Positions 44,593-53,588 of a stretch of 64,000 nt of DNA are shown piece by piece. The DNA comes from Litoreibacter roseus. GTDB lineage: Bacteria > Pseudomonadota > Alphaproteobacteria > Rhodobacterales > Rhodobacteraceae. The position numbers and the translations under genes are program-made. The first letter of the stretch is position 1. Each line of letters starts with the position of its first letter. The notes beneath the pieces are model-generated. The model was not told the origin of the DNA. It worked only from the letters and a program-made list of their open reading frames with translations, and made no database searches. The DNA is taken from contig NZ_BLJE01000007.1 of the NCBI RefSeq assembly GCF_009811795.1, positions 1 through 64,000 on the forward strand. The letters run 5' to 3'.

Positions 44593-46293
44593 ATGGCAAA
44601 GGAGAAGTTTGAACGCCATAAGCCTCACTTCAATATCGGTACAATAGGACACGTGGACCATGGGAAAACAACTCTAACGGCGGCGATCACGAAGTACTTT
44701 GGTGACTTCAAAGCTTACAACGAAATCGATAGCGCCCCGGAGGAGAAAGCCCGCGGAATCACTATATCGACAGCGCACGTAGAGTATGAGACTGAGACGC
44801 GTCACTATGCGCACGTCGACTGTCCTGGCCATGCCGACTACGTAAAGAACATGATTACCGGTGCTGCGCAGATGGACGGTGCGATTTTGGTGGTGAGTGC
44901 AGCCGACGGCCCTATGCCTCAGACTCGCGAGCATATCTTGTTGGGCCGTCAAGTGGGTATTCCTCACATAGTGGTTTACTTAAACAAAGTCGATCAGGTC
45001 GATGACGATGAGCTGCTTGAGCTGGTAGAAATGGAAATTCGCGAGTTGCTTTCGTCCTATGAGTACCCCGGCGACGACATTCCTGTGATCTTCGGCTCTG
45101 CTCTCGCAGCAATGGAAGGTCATTCGGAAGGTATTGGTGTAGGTTCTATCAAGGCACTGATGGCCGCTGTGGATGAGTATTTCCCCACGCCTGCACGTGC
45201 TGTTGACCTGCCATTCCTGATGCCGGTTGAAGATGTTTTCTCAATTTCTGGTCGAGGTACTGTTGTCACAGGCCGGGTCGAGCGTGGAGTGATCAATGTT
45301 GGCGATGAGATCGAAATTGTAGGAATCAAGGAGACACAAAGGGTAACCTGTACCGGTGTCGAGATGTTCCGTAAACTTTTGGATCGCGGCGAGGCTGGCG
45401 ACAACATTGGCGCACTACTGCGCGGCATCAACCGTGACGCGGTGGAGCGCGGCCAAGTTCTTTGCAAACCTGGCTCGGTGACCCCGCACACCAATTTCGA
45501 GGCAGAAGCTTACATTCTGACTAGGGAAGAAGGTGGTCGTCACACGCCGTTTTTCGCAGACTATCGACCGCAATTCTACTTTCGGACAACAGACGTGACC
45601 GGCACGGTTCAGCTACCTGAAGGCACCGAGATGGTAATGCCGGGCGACAATCTGAGGTTCAACGTTGAACTCATTGCTCCCATCGCAATGGAGCAGGGAC
45701 TGCGGTTTGCGATACGGGAAGGCGGCCGCACCGTAGGTGCAGGCGTAGTGGCAAGAATACTGGATGAGGGAAGCCCGATTGGCCTCGCATCCAGTACGGG
45801 AGAAAAAAACGATCTCAACAAAGCGGTAGGCGCACTCGCCAGTATTTTAGCTGTCGCAGAAGAAGATAGCTCGTTTGGCGATCGCTCAGAGGATTACGAT
45901 AAGTATATGAATTCGCTATCCAAAGACGTTCGTGCAGCTGCAGAGAGCATAATTGGCGCCGTTGCGACGATTGCAAATGACCAGCCTTCTAGTTTTATGC
46001 TTTTGGACCTAATGGCGCTTGCTGGGAAGAGCCATGACGCTGATAAGTTCGCGAAGGCAGTCCTTTTTCTTTCATCATCTCCAATCGGTATCTTTTCCGT
46101 GGAGGCCATTTTTATCGACTCATTTGGAAAGAGATTTCTTTTATCCGAAGCCAATTTCATCTCTGCATTAGATTCTGACGAACTCCTTCATCCGGAGACG
46201 GGCCGGATCATCAAAGATGTTGAGACTTCAGTGTTTCCAGTTTTCTCTTTAAGAACAAGTGCCAAAGAGAAAAAGACAAATGCATTTCACTGA
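44593..46293 (+). CDS. EF-Tu-like GTPase with ~175-residue C-terminal extension
   Basis: 566 aa. Residues 1-391 are a full EF-Tu with all GTPase motifs: GHVDHGKT (19-26), RGITIST (54-60), DCPGH (76-80), NKVD (131-134), SAL (169-171), and intact domains 2 and 3 (e.g. [19 protein letters not shown]). It reads like an alphaproteobacterial EF-Tu, not a distant paralogue. Normal EF-Tu would end near 391; here an unrecognised helical then beta-containing domain follows (392-566). Its gene overlaps the downstream nuclease gene by 14 bases, so the two are coupled. The ATG at 44593 gives the standard MAKEKFER start; ATG 44575 would add six residues. It is unlikely to be a housekeeping tuf. A decoy, sensor or ribosome-targeting scaffold is more plausible. 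Confidence 0.93.
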   Translation: MAKEKFERHKPHFNIGTIGHVDHGKTTLTAAITKYFGDFKAYNEIDSAPEEKARGITISTAHVEYETETRHYAHVDCPGHADYVKNMITGAAQMDGAILVVSAADGPMPQTREHILLGRQVGIPHIVVYLNKVDQVDDDELLELVEMEIRELLSSYEYPGDDIPVIFGSALAAMEGHSEGIGVGSIKALMAAVDEYFPTPARAVDLPFLMPVEDVFSISGRGTVVTGRVERGVINVGDEIEIVGIKETQRVTCTGVEMFRKLLDRGEAGDNIGALLRGINRDAVERGQVLCKPGSVTPHTNFEAEAYILTREEGGRHTPFFADYRPQFYFRTTDVTGTVQLPEGTEMVMPGDNLRFNVELIAPIAMEQGLRFAIREGGRTVGAGVVARILDEGSPIGLASSTGEKNDLNKAVGALASILAVAEEDSSFGDRSEDYDKYMNSLSKDVRAAAESIIGAVATIANDQPSSFMLLDLMALAGKSHDADKFAKAVLFLSSSPIGIFSVEAIFIDSFGKRFLLSEANFISALDSDELLHPETGRIIKDVETSVFPVFSLRTSAKEKKTNAFH

Positions 46294-46924
46294 CGACGAT
46301 TTCCACGAGACCAATAACCTGAGAACTTTGAGGCTCCTAACTCAATTTGCAGAAGGTCTGGCTGGTGGGTATGCGTTCAAATATCAAGTTGCGCCGAACC
46401 ACGAAGTGAGGACCGAAGCGCTAGAGGGAATGCTCGAGTATGCCTACGATTCATTGGTTCGAAATCGCCATTTGAATAAAAACCAATCGGAGGACGAGCT
46501 TACGGTTCAGATTGTGGAACAACTGGCTCAATTCCAGGTGATGGCCTCACATGATACACAAGTCGGAGGTCACTGCGATATTCTGGTAAGAGGCCCAGAG
46601 AGATTTCAATGGATTGCAGAGGCAAAAATTCACAGCACGTATGGTTGGTTGACGGATGGCTTCTTACAGCTGTCAACAAGGTATGGAACTGCTTTGCCGG
46701 GGCAGAATCAGGGCGAAATAATAATCTACTGTCGAGGCTCCAATGCACTTGAGGTGCTGCGGAAGTGGCGAAAAAAGCTAGAGGAGATGGAGGTGGCTGA
46801 AATAATTGAAGATCGCTCTGATCAGGATCTTTGGTTTAGATCATGTCATACTTGCAGCAATAGCGGTTTGGATTTTTCTATCAGGCATAAGATCGTACCG
46901 CTACATTTCGCGCCGAGAAAATAG
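46280..46924 (+). CDS. Small PD-(D/E)XK nuclease coupled to the EF-Tu fusion
   Basis: 214-aa protein with a complete restriction-endonuclease-like active site: Glu73 in SEDELTVQ, Asp100 in GGHCDILV, Glu114-Ala-Lys116 in IAEAKIH and Gln130. The C-terminus has a Cys-His-x-Cys cluster (SCHTCSNS, about 188-195) that may bind zinc. The ATG at 46280 lies inside the last codons of the EF-Tu-fusion gene (a GTG at 46259 is an alternative), so translation is coupled. It is the likely effector of that two-gene module. Whether the substrate is DNA or RNA cannot be told. Confidence 0.82.
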   Translation: MHFTDDDFHETNNLRTLRLLTQFAEGLAGGYAFKYQVAPNHEVRTEALEGMLEYAYDSLVRNRHLNKNQSEDELTVQIVEQLAQFQVMASHDTQVGGHCDILVRGPERFQWIAEAKIHSTYGWLTDGFLQLSTRYGTALPGQNQGEIIIYCRGSNALEVLRKWRKKLEEMEVAEIIEDRSDQDLWFRSCHTCSNSGLDFSIRHKIVPLHFAPRK

Positions 46925-46991
46925 CTAAGAGCACTCACAGTAGCGGTACCGTACGTTGGATAACTGACATTTTGAGCGCATGGGGCCGTTG

Positions 46992-47927
46992 CTAGCCTAA
47001 TATCTTAAGAATATCCGCCCGTTCCAATGCGCGACGCAGAGCATGGTTCGAGACCCGCACATAGATCTCGGTGGTCTTGAGGTTCGCATGCCCGAGGAGA
47101 GCCTGAACCATCCGGATGTCGATACCTTCTTCGATCAGCAGTGTCGCGGCCGAGTGCCGAAACCGATGCGGGGTCAGGTGGGGTTCGATGCCGAGACGTT
47201 TCGACATCGCCCGCAGCCGCTTTCGGAAGGTGGCCGCGCGAAGCCGCCGTCCGACCGTGTTTAGAAACAGCGGCGACGCCAAGGAGCCATGTTCGGAACG
47301 CATCTGAGAGTAGCGTCGAAACTCCTCCTGCAGTTCCCGGTTCGGCACGAACACGATCCGCTCCTTGCTGCCCTTGCCGTTTACGAGGATCTGGCCACTG
47401 TCCGGCGACACCTCGCGGACTTTTACATTTGTCAGTTCGCTGATCCGAAGCCCGGTCACGATCAGCAGCTTGATGATCAGGAGCGTGACACGATCTTGCG
47501 AGGTCGGTGCCGTGTCCTCTGCGCCTGGCGTCGATTGCGCAGCGATGGTGCCATCGTTGGCGCTGAGGACCGCTCTGAGGATGTCTCGATCGATGGGGCG
47601 CGGCAAGCGACGCGGTATCCTCACGGAGATGCGGACGTCGGCGAATGGGGAGGGCAGGGCGCTGTTCCGATCTGCGCGCCAGGCAAAGTACGACTTCAGG
47701 GTCACGAGCCGCCGCTCGATGGTGGCAGGCTTGGCGCCCAACTCGTCGCGCAGATGCCGGTGGTAGGCGAGGATGTCGTCCTTCGACAGCGGCTCTGTGA
47801 GCCGGTGCACCTTGATGAAGCGCGCGAAGGTGCGCAGATCCTGGGCGTAGGCCCGAAGCGTGTGGTGGCCCAGGCTGCGCTCGTCGCGGCGCGAATTGAC
47901 AAAGGCGGTGTGATCGAGATGGGGCAT
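46992..47927 (-). CDS. Tyrosine recombinase 2 (XerC/D-like)
   Basis: 311-aa tyrosine recombinase. An N-terminal core-binding domain (residues 1-90) precedes the catalytic Arg in VTGLRISEL, Lys in NGKGSKER, HRFRHSAA, LLGHANLKTTEIYV and the nucleophilic Tyr of EIYV. It is markedly G+C-richer than the island genes to its left. A 23-bp perfect inverted repeat (48004-48026) lies 77 bases upstream of its start. It bounds the defence island on the right and is read in the same direction as recombinase 1. Confidence 0.92.
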   Translation of the reverse strand: MPHLDHTAFVNSRRDERSLGHHTLRAYAQDLRTFARFIKVHRLTEPLSKDDILAYHRHLRDELGAKPATIERRLVTLKSYFAWRADRNSALPSPFADVRISVRIPRRLPRPIDRDILRAVLSANDGTIAAQSTPGAEDTAPTSQDRVTLLIIKLLIVTGLRISELTNVKVREVSPDSGQILVNGKGSKERIVFVPNRELQEEFRRYSQMRSEHGSLASPLFLNTVGRRLRAATFRKRLRAMSKRLGIEPHLTPHRFRHSAATLLIEEGIDIRMVQALLGHANLKTTEIYVRVSNHALRRALERADILKILG

Positions 47928-48003
47928 GCTGAACTCCTTTGGTTGAGTCCAGCCAGTTCAGCACAGTCGGGTCTCTCCGCCGAAATCTACCGCCTGAGCG
48001 GTG

Positions 48004-48026
48004 ACGATAATGGGACCCATTATCGT
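48004..48026. repeat. Perfect 23-bp inverted repeat upstream of recombinase 2
   Basis: ACGATAATGGG-A-CCCATTATCGT, 11-bp arms around one base. It contains ACGATAA and TTATCGT arms shared with palindromes at 56629-56649 and, with mismatches, 60360-60380. Candidate recombinase crossover site or operator. Confidence 0.6.
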
Positions 48027-48040
48027 TATTTTACTGGGTA

Positions 48041-48775
48041 TCAGCCACTGCCTTCTTCTGTGATCGGTTCGACCGATGTCACATTTTCGGAGGCACCGAG
48101 GCAGTTGTCTAGCAGATTCAGGTATTGATTCAGCAAGACTAAATCGGCGGGCTGCATTACTTTGAGCGATGCTAGTCTTTCGAGCCCGGCTCCTTGTTCT
48201 TCCGATAAGGTTGCGCCAGCCAGTAGATCGTCCCGTATCTGCGTAAAATCAGCAACTTCACGTACCAGAGCTTCGCGCGTGATTATTTTGATTTCTTCGA
48301 TAGCGCCGAATGTTGCAGCTCTGGCCATCCCTATTGTTGCCGCACTAGTGCCATCCAACAAAAATCCGCCCATCCGCGAGGTTGTCGATACGCAGTTCAT
48401 TCTCTTTGCTGCTACGTAGATTCCTTGTATCGTGTCCTCTGATACAGTTCGGCCTGCTACTGAGGTAGAGCTAACACCTATCAAAGCACGGTTCGCTAAA
48501 GCAGTGTCGGAAGCACCGCCGACAGCGCCACCGACAAAGGTTGCAGCCGCTAGGTAGGTAAGAATCGCTGCAATATCTTGGCCGCCTGAAGCTTCAAGAG
48601 CGGCCTCACGGTAGGCCACTGAGAGAAGGGCACTGTGTTCGCCAATAGTCTTGAGATTACTATTGCTGTTAACTTGGCTGAAACTAAGAACCTCGCCTTC
48701 TTTCTCTAGCAAACTACGCTCCGCACATCCCATCATCAAGATGCAGAGGCCTACGGTGATCGATACTTTTTTCAT
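48041..48775 (-). CDS. Putative lipoprotein, unknown function
   Basis: 244-aa protein with a lipoprotein signal peptide: Lys-Lys start, hydrophobic core and lipobox LMMGC (Cys17). The mature protein is Ala/Gly-rich and helical, including a weakly hydrophobic glycine-zipper-like stretch (about 68-95, TFVGGAVGGAS). It lies downstream of the small membrane protein and haloperoxidase-like genes on the same strand, 106 bases from the former. Function not recognised. Confidence 0.65.
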   Translation of the reverse strand: MKKVSITVGLCILMMGCAERSLLEKEGEVLSFSQVNSNSNLKTIGEHSALLSVAYREAALEASGGQDIAAILTYLAAATFVGGAVGGASDTALANRALIGVSSTSVAGRTVSEDTIQGIYVAAKRMNCVSTTSRMGGFLLDGTSAATIGMARAATFGAIEEIKIITREALVREVADFTQIRDDLLAGATLSEEQGAGLERLASLKVMQPADLVLLNQYLNLLDNCLGASENVTSVEPITEEGSG

Positions 48776-48881
48776 TTTGTCTCTCAGTTAATTTTGGGTC
48801 TTCAAACATTGTCGTTCTATGTGCATCGATAATTTTACTAAAATCAGGAGTGCCGCTCAATGATGAAGAAGCGAGTTCTGA

Positions 48882-49199
48882 TTATGATCGAAGCATACCG
48901 GCGAGTGCGCCAACCCCTGCTGAAGTTAAGGCGATGACCCATTCAGGCGTATCTGTCATCTTGCCGAAACCGATAAGGGAAAGCGCGCCGACTACAGTGA
49001 TAATCAGTGTCGCACCGACAAAGACGACTGCTGCTTGGTAGATGAAATTGTTGGGTAAATCCTGATTTGCGCGGATTTCATCGTCTGCTGCGCGCAGAAC
49101 CTCGGAAGGTTTTTCTCCAAGTTTGGTTGACAAGGTCGGGTTGGTCTCAATCCGTGAGACCAACTCCTTTACATTTTTGATACCTTTCAGATCTTCCAT
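48882..49199 (-). CDS. Small membrane protein, unknown function
   Basis: 105-aa protein: a charged helical N-terminus (residues 1-50) and two transmembrane helices (about 55-77 and 86-102). It begins 3 bases after the haloperoxidase-like stop, so it is co-transcribed with that gene. It may anchor or regulate the module at the membrane. No family recognised. Confidence 0.6.
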   Translation of the reverse strand: MEDLKGIKNVKELVSRIETNPTLSTKLGEKPSEVLRAADDEIRANQDLPNNFIYQAAVVFVGATLIITVVGALSLIGFGKMTDTPEWVIALTSAGVGALAGMLRS

Positions 49200-49202
49200 C
49201 TT

Positions 49203-51164
49203 TCAGGCGATCGCTACCGCTGGTTGGTCGACGATGCCGTAGTCGGCGATATCACGGGTCCACCATGTATCGCGCGGCACTTCGATACCTTGCGCATTTG
49301 TGATCTTCGTCTTGACGGAGTTGGTGCCATATCCTCCGTCGGTTTGGATCAGTTCAATAGTGTCGCCATCAAAACTGGTCAGGGTAAGGGACAGTTTTTC
49401 GTGATAGGTGAACATTTGCTCCTCAAGGATGCCGATGGCGATGCGTTCGCCCATACGAAGGCTGTCGTAATAGTCAGAATAGTAATGCACCCCCGCGATG
49501 TTTCGACCAATGGAGATGTTCGCAGCGAGCTTGTCGAGCTCGTCCGACAGGCTGGCGTTTTTCCCATCTTGTCGTTTCGCCTTAACAAGCGTGTCTGCAT
49601 CATCAGCTGCATATAAAGTTCCGCCGCCATTGATTTTTTCACCGAATCCCACGTTGGAATCGAAAAAGGCCTTCAGTACCGTTACACAGGCACCCGCAAC
49701 AGTTGCGTGACCCGCACCATAGGCAGGGTGCATTGGCGATCCTTCAATGAAGGCCATTGGCAACAGAAAGTTCTTATCGTCCGAAATTGGCGCAGCCTTT
49801 CCTGCACCGTTCTTATGCAGGTTAAGCTGTTGTACCCAATCCAGAATTGACCCTTCCCGCGCGGTCCGTTTCTTCAGATCGAACCCCAGTTCTTTGAGCA
49901 TGTTTTCCAGTTGCTCAATTGCGGCAGGATCCATTCCGCCCACGTGGCCTTCGGCCACTTGGGATATGCGCGCAGCAATCACTTCAGGCCGAGCGCGGCG
50001 ATGGACCTGAAACTTGGTTCGCCGGGCGGCGCGCAGACCACGTGTCGCAACTTCCGTAACGAGGCTCAGAATATGGGGGCCGCCCCAGGTGGCAAAGGGC
50101 ATGCTGTTGGAGGACCTTTGTTGAGCAATCGGGTTGTCGCCATCTGTACCAATTTTGCTATCCAGCATGATCAGACAGGCGTTCAAGTACGCTTGGTAAA
50201 GCGCGTCGAAATGAACGTAGCCGGCCAAATCGCGGGGCGTGTGAATGCGGCGCTTGATCTTGTGTGCGGGATGGTCAAAAAGTGTACCCTGCTGAACCTT
50301 GAGCCACTTCTCCCAGGTCGTCATGTAATCTTCGGACGCTTCCGGGATAAGTTGAGCTTGCTCAATGGTTTGCAAACCGTAACTGATTTTTCCATCCTTG
50401 GGGTCTCCACCCTTATTGTTGGCCTTTGTCAAATCATGCGTGCCGAGGAGCATGAACTGCGATATGTAAGGGCCCTGCTTTGCACCTGCGGTTGATCCGC
50501 GGAACAGCACATCAATTGTCAGCCCTTTTTCTGGTGTTTCCCACAGAGACGCACGCCGCCGTTGTTCATGTGCAGTCAGGGTATGACCTTTGTATCCGAT
50601 AGGTTTTCCGGCGGGGTCAAACCAGCTGAGCTTTCGGAGCTCTGCGATCAAGTCACCAACGCTAACCTTCTTTGTGCCGGTCTTAATGTCCGGGATAATC
50701 TTCTGAGGATCGCATAGATCTTCGAAGGACATATCCCGCGTCAGGGCCATGGCGTAAACCGTTGCCATTTCAGCGCACAGCTCGCTGCGGCCCAGTTTAG
50801 GTGCCGGGGCCATCGCAACCGTATCGGAATCTACCCCGATATCGTTGAAGTAGACGCCTGCAAGCGGGCTTTCCCATTTGCGCGCTTTCTCACCCGCACT
50901 GATTGACAAGCCGCCCATGTTCACGTCGCCGGTAATGAGCGCTGAGCAAAACTTGGCATACTCTTCTTTTGTCGCGAGGCCGTACTTATCGTGCTTGAGC
51001 CCTTTCGTAAAACTTGCAGGCTGGCCGTGTGAGTAGAGTGTCTCGTCATTGTTGTTGATCGGTGTCAGCGTTGGAAGCATGTCAGAATAGCTGAGTGCGT
51101 TTTCACGGCGTTTTTTTGCCTCAGGACGGCGGGTCATTCCGCTTTGCAACGTAGGTTTGGTCAT
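49203..51164 (-). CDS. Vanadium-dependent haloperoxidase-like protein
   Basis: 653-aa protein of the vanadium bromoperoxidase/PAP2 superfamily. The vanadate-binding signature is visible as HPAYGAGHATVAG (normally SGH, so an Ala replaces the Ser) and RNIAGVHYYSDYYDS, with an upstream Lys/Arg pair near KFQVHRRARP. No signal peptide. Such enzymes oxidise halides with peroxide; whether this one has that activity is open given the Ser-to-Ala change. ATG 51164 has AGGGGA 8 bases upstream; the longer frame (51269) lacks a signal and is not preferred. A second protein of the same fold lies two genes away. Confidence 0.82.
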   Translation of the reverse strand: MTKPTLQSGMTRRPEAKKRRENALSYSDMLPTLTPINNNDETLYSHGQPASFTKGLKHDKYGLATKEEYAKFCSALITGDVNMGGLSISAGEKARKWESPLAGVYFNDIGVDSDTVAMAPAPKLGRSELCAEMATVYAMALTRDMSFEDLCDPQKIIPDIKTGTKKVSVGDLIAELRKLSWFDPAGKPIGYKGHTLTAHEQRRRASLWETPEKGLTIDVLFRGSTAGAKQGPYISQFMLLGTHDLTKANNKGGDPKDGKISYGLQTIEQAQLIPEASEDYMTTWEKWLKVQQGTLFDHPAHKIKRRIHTPRDLAGYVHFDALYQAYLNACLIMLDSKIGTDGDNPIAQQRSSNSMPFATWGGPHILSLVTEVATRGLRAARRTKFQVHRRARPEVIAARISQVAEGHVGGMDPAAIEQLENMLKELGFDLKKRTAREGSILDWVQQLNLHKNGAGKAAPISDDKNFLLPMAFIEGSPMHPAYGAGHATVAGACVTVLKAFFDSNVGFGEKINGGGTLYAADDADTLVKAKRQDGKNASLSDELDKLAANISIGRNIAGVHYYSDYYDSLRMGERIAIGILEEQMFTYHEKLSLTLTSFDGDTIELIQTDGGYGTNSVKTKITNAQGIEVPRDTWWTRDIADYGIVDQPAVAIA

Positions 51165-51383
51165 CGTGTTTCCCCTAAGTGTGATGAGCTTGCGCTGAGG
51201 ATCAGCGCGTGCAGTTGTCGCGTTGAACGCAGTGGAGAAGTGCCACGAGAGAACCACGGCACAGCCCACGTTGTCTGTAGGTATGAGGAAGCTTGGAGTG
51301 CGTTATTCGAAGGTTATTCAAGCGTTAACGGTTCGTTAATTCGCACCATCTCAGCACAAAATTTGGCTGTGTTGGATCGCGTT

Positions 51384-51416
51384 CCTCCCCGCTGGACTGC
51401 GTGCGGCGGGGGAAGG
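51384..51416. repeat. G+C-rich inverted repeat after the subtilase gene
   Basis: CCTCCCCGC (51384-51392) and GCGGGGGAAGG (51406-51416) can pair with minor bulges. It is just downstream of the leftward protease stop (51425) but has no U-run, so terminator function is uncertain. The remaining bases of 51165-51424 show no gene. Confidence 0.35.
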
Positions 51417-51424
51417 TGGTGATG

Positions 51425-53587
51425 TCAGAAGTGCCGCCGCCGCTTGCGCATTCCAAGGCCTGCTTTGGCAATGTCGTAACTATCCGGATAGGGAATATGG
51501 CCTGCGCCGACTTTCAATGGGGCGGGGTCAAGATAGCCGTCTGGGCGACCTGATTTCTTGAAGGTGCGCGCGGCGGTTTGCAGCCACGGTTGCCCAACTT
51601 CTGTGCGTGGGTCCAGGAGGAGGCAATCTACCATCATGCGTGAGGCCAGGGCAGTTGCGACGCTGGTTCCATTCAGCGCCAATGCGGCACCGTCCCTTGG
51701 GCCAGCTCCCAGAACACCAAAATGCAAAACGCCATCTTCACAGGGCAACGCGACGTCCACATCGGATTGATTGTTGTAGTCGGGCGGACCTTTGTAACCG
51801 GTGGCAGAATATGGCGCCGGTTGCCCGTCTGATCCGCGATAGCCCCCAATCATCGACGCATAGGGGGTCGATGCAAGCGCATTGTGCGAACCGACCCGCG
51901 TGACCGGCCCGCTATCAAGTTTCTCAATGGGGTCACTATATGTGAAGCTATCCCGCACACGCCCGCCTTCGATAAAATCTTGGTAATCCGGGTGATCAAA
52001 ATAAGCCCGACGTGCGTTTTGAGAGAACGGACTGTCAAAAAGATCGGCCTGGATATTCGCATCAAATCTTAGCGTATTCTTTAGACCTTTAAATTCAAAC
52101 GTCCAACGCCCAGCCGGCGCAAGATCAACGTTGCACGCTTTTGAACCGTCAATGGCATCGGTTTTCATATCGTAGAATACGAGGGTAGGTGCCAGGGCCA
52201 CAACCACGCGCAGCCGGACTCTGTCCTCCGCACGCAAACCCGATCTTCGAAGTGAATAATAGACCCTCCCAATCACAGACTTTCCGTCCGCGCTCGGGAT
52301 ATCTTTCATTTCTGGTGTCCGGTTTTTGGGTTTCGAAATCTCAATGGTATGCATCTGTCCGTTCGGCAGTTTGATTTCAAGTTTGGATTTCTTGAAATAT
52401 TTGGACGTCCTGTTGAACGTTTCGGACCAGAACTCGATAAATGTCGAAGAATGATCATTTGGTTGTAAGACAACTTCGAAAGGCGTGTGCCCTTCTGGAG
52501 CAATCGTCTCGCGGGCTGAAATGCGTGAAAGATTAGAGTTCCCAGCCGGCATGTTGACGAAGGTTTTGACATCTCGACGTTTGCGATTGCCGGCCGCATT
52601 GGGCGTTTTGCCCTGGCAGTTTGTTCTGCTATCGTCATCTCCGTCATTGGCGCGCTTGCGAATTTCCTCCCGGATAGCCCGTTCCATATCCAGCGATCCA
52701 TCTTTTGGTCCTGCTTCAAAACCAAACGAAAAGCTCACGACGATCGGGAACTGGTGGTCGCTATCAAAATTTTCACATCCCTCTTTGTGTTTGGCCTTGG
52801 AAATAGCATCTGCAATCCGCAAGATACGGATCAATCCAAGCACAGCGTGGTATTGCAAAAAATTGCCGCTATGGCCGTGGAAAAAGAGCGGCGGTAAGGC
52901 GACCGCAATCAAATGGCACCGGCTGTTTTCACCCGTCCGCATCGACCCAAAGCGCCCCGGATCAATGCCACCCGCAACATCAAGCATATGTGTGCCATGC
53001 GAGGCTAACATCTGAAGCTCTTTACTGCCTTCCCAGACTGGTTTGTCAGGATCGACCAACCCGAGAGCACGGTTAAATCCTTCCTGATCCAGAGGGTTGT
53101 CTAAGCAGCCGTCGCTGTGTTCTTTTAACTTTTCCTCAATCTCAGTGGTAGACAATTCCCGCCCAAATGGTAGATGAGGCGCGCCCGCTTGTTCTGAAGG
53201 AGCACCTTGCAGCCAAGCTGAAAGGAAACGAGTTGAGCCGTCCTTAAACCTGAACCGCCGATGCCCCAGTGCAAAGTTTGTATCAATTACGCCTAGGATG
53301 ACATCATTTGCTTCAACATGCGAATAGTCGGCCGCTGTTGCGGCCCAATTTTGCCACTTCGTTGGGCAAAATTTAAAGTTCTTCGCCTTTTTGGGCAGTG
53401 GCACTTGAAAGATTGAGCTACCTCGTCGGTTTCTGAGACCAAAAACATCGCCTCTCAATTTTTGAAAATTAAACTCCCCGGCTTCTCCGGTTTTTCGACT
53501 ACCTTCCGCTTTGCTCCACCAATCCACGTATGGATCGGTAACGGCGACCTCTGGAAAGGTATCTGATGATGTACTTTCCTTGGCCAT
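51425..53587 (-). CDS. Subtilisin-like (S8) serine protease, cytoplasmic
   Basis: 720-aa S8 peptidase with the full catalytic triad: Asp102 in LGVIDTNF, His197 in ASHGTH, Ser642 in NGTSVATA. A large insertion between His and Ser (about 200-620) includes a beta-rich region. No signal peptide or obvious propeptide, so it would act in the cytosol, unusual for this family. It is flanked by two vanadate-fold proteins and separated from the PAP2-like gene by one base. It could be an activated protease that processes its neighbours, but that is inference. Confidence 0.9.
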   Translation of the reverse strand: MAKESTSSDTFPEVAVTDPYVDWWSKAEGSRKTGEAGEFNFQKLRGDVFGLRNRRGSSIFQVPLPKKAKNFKFCPTKWQNWAATAADYSHVEANDVILGVIDTNFALGHRRFRFKDGSTRFLSAWLQGAPSEQAGAPHLPFGRELSTTEIEEKLKEHSDGCLDNPLDQEGFNRALGLVDPDKPVWEGSKELQMLASHGTHMLDVAGGIDPGRFGSMRTGENSRCHLIAVALPPLFFHGHSGNFLQYHAVLGLIRILRIADAISKAKHKEGCENFDSDHQFPIVVSFSFGFEAGPKDGSLDMERAIREEIRKRANDGDDDSRTNCQGKTPNAAGNRKRRDVKTFVNMPAGNSNLSRISARETIAPEGHTPFEVVLQPNDHSSTFIEFWSETFNRTSKYFKKSKLEIKLPNGQMHTIEISKPKNRTPEMKDIPSADGKSVIGRVYYSLRRSGLRAEDRVRLRVVVALAPTLVFYDMKTDAIDGSKACNVDLAPAGRWTFEFKGLKNTLRFDANIQADLFDSPFSQNARRAYFDHPDYQDFIEGGRVRDSFTYSDPIEKLDSGPVTRVGSHNALASTPYASMIGGYRGSDGQPAPYSATGYKGPPDYNNQSDVDVALPCEDGVLHFGVLGAGPRDGAALALNGTSVATALASRMMVDCLLLDPRTEVGQPWLQTAARTFKKSGRPDGYLDPAPLKVGAGHIPYPDSYDIAKAGLGMRKRRRHF

Positions 53588-53588
53588 C

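Noticed and set aside
44593-46293. Ordinary housekeeping tuf gene
   Set aside because: It has a 175-residue C-terminal extension and overlaps a nuclease gene in an accessory island. The usual neighbours (fusA, rpsJ, secE, tRNA genes) are absent.
47005-47964. 319-codon frame overlapping recombinase 2 in another frame of the same strand
   Set aside because: The alternative frame lacks the Arg-His-Arg-Tyr motifs; the 46992-47927 frame has all of them.
47289-48128. 279-codon plus-strand frame across the recombinase and its upstream palindrome
   Set aside because: Antisense to recombinase 2, with no recognisable domain and no ribosome site.
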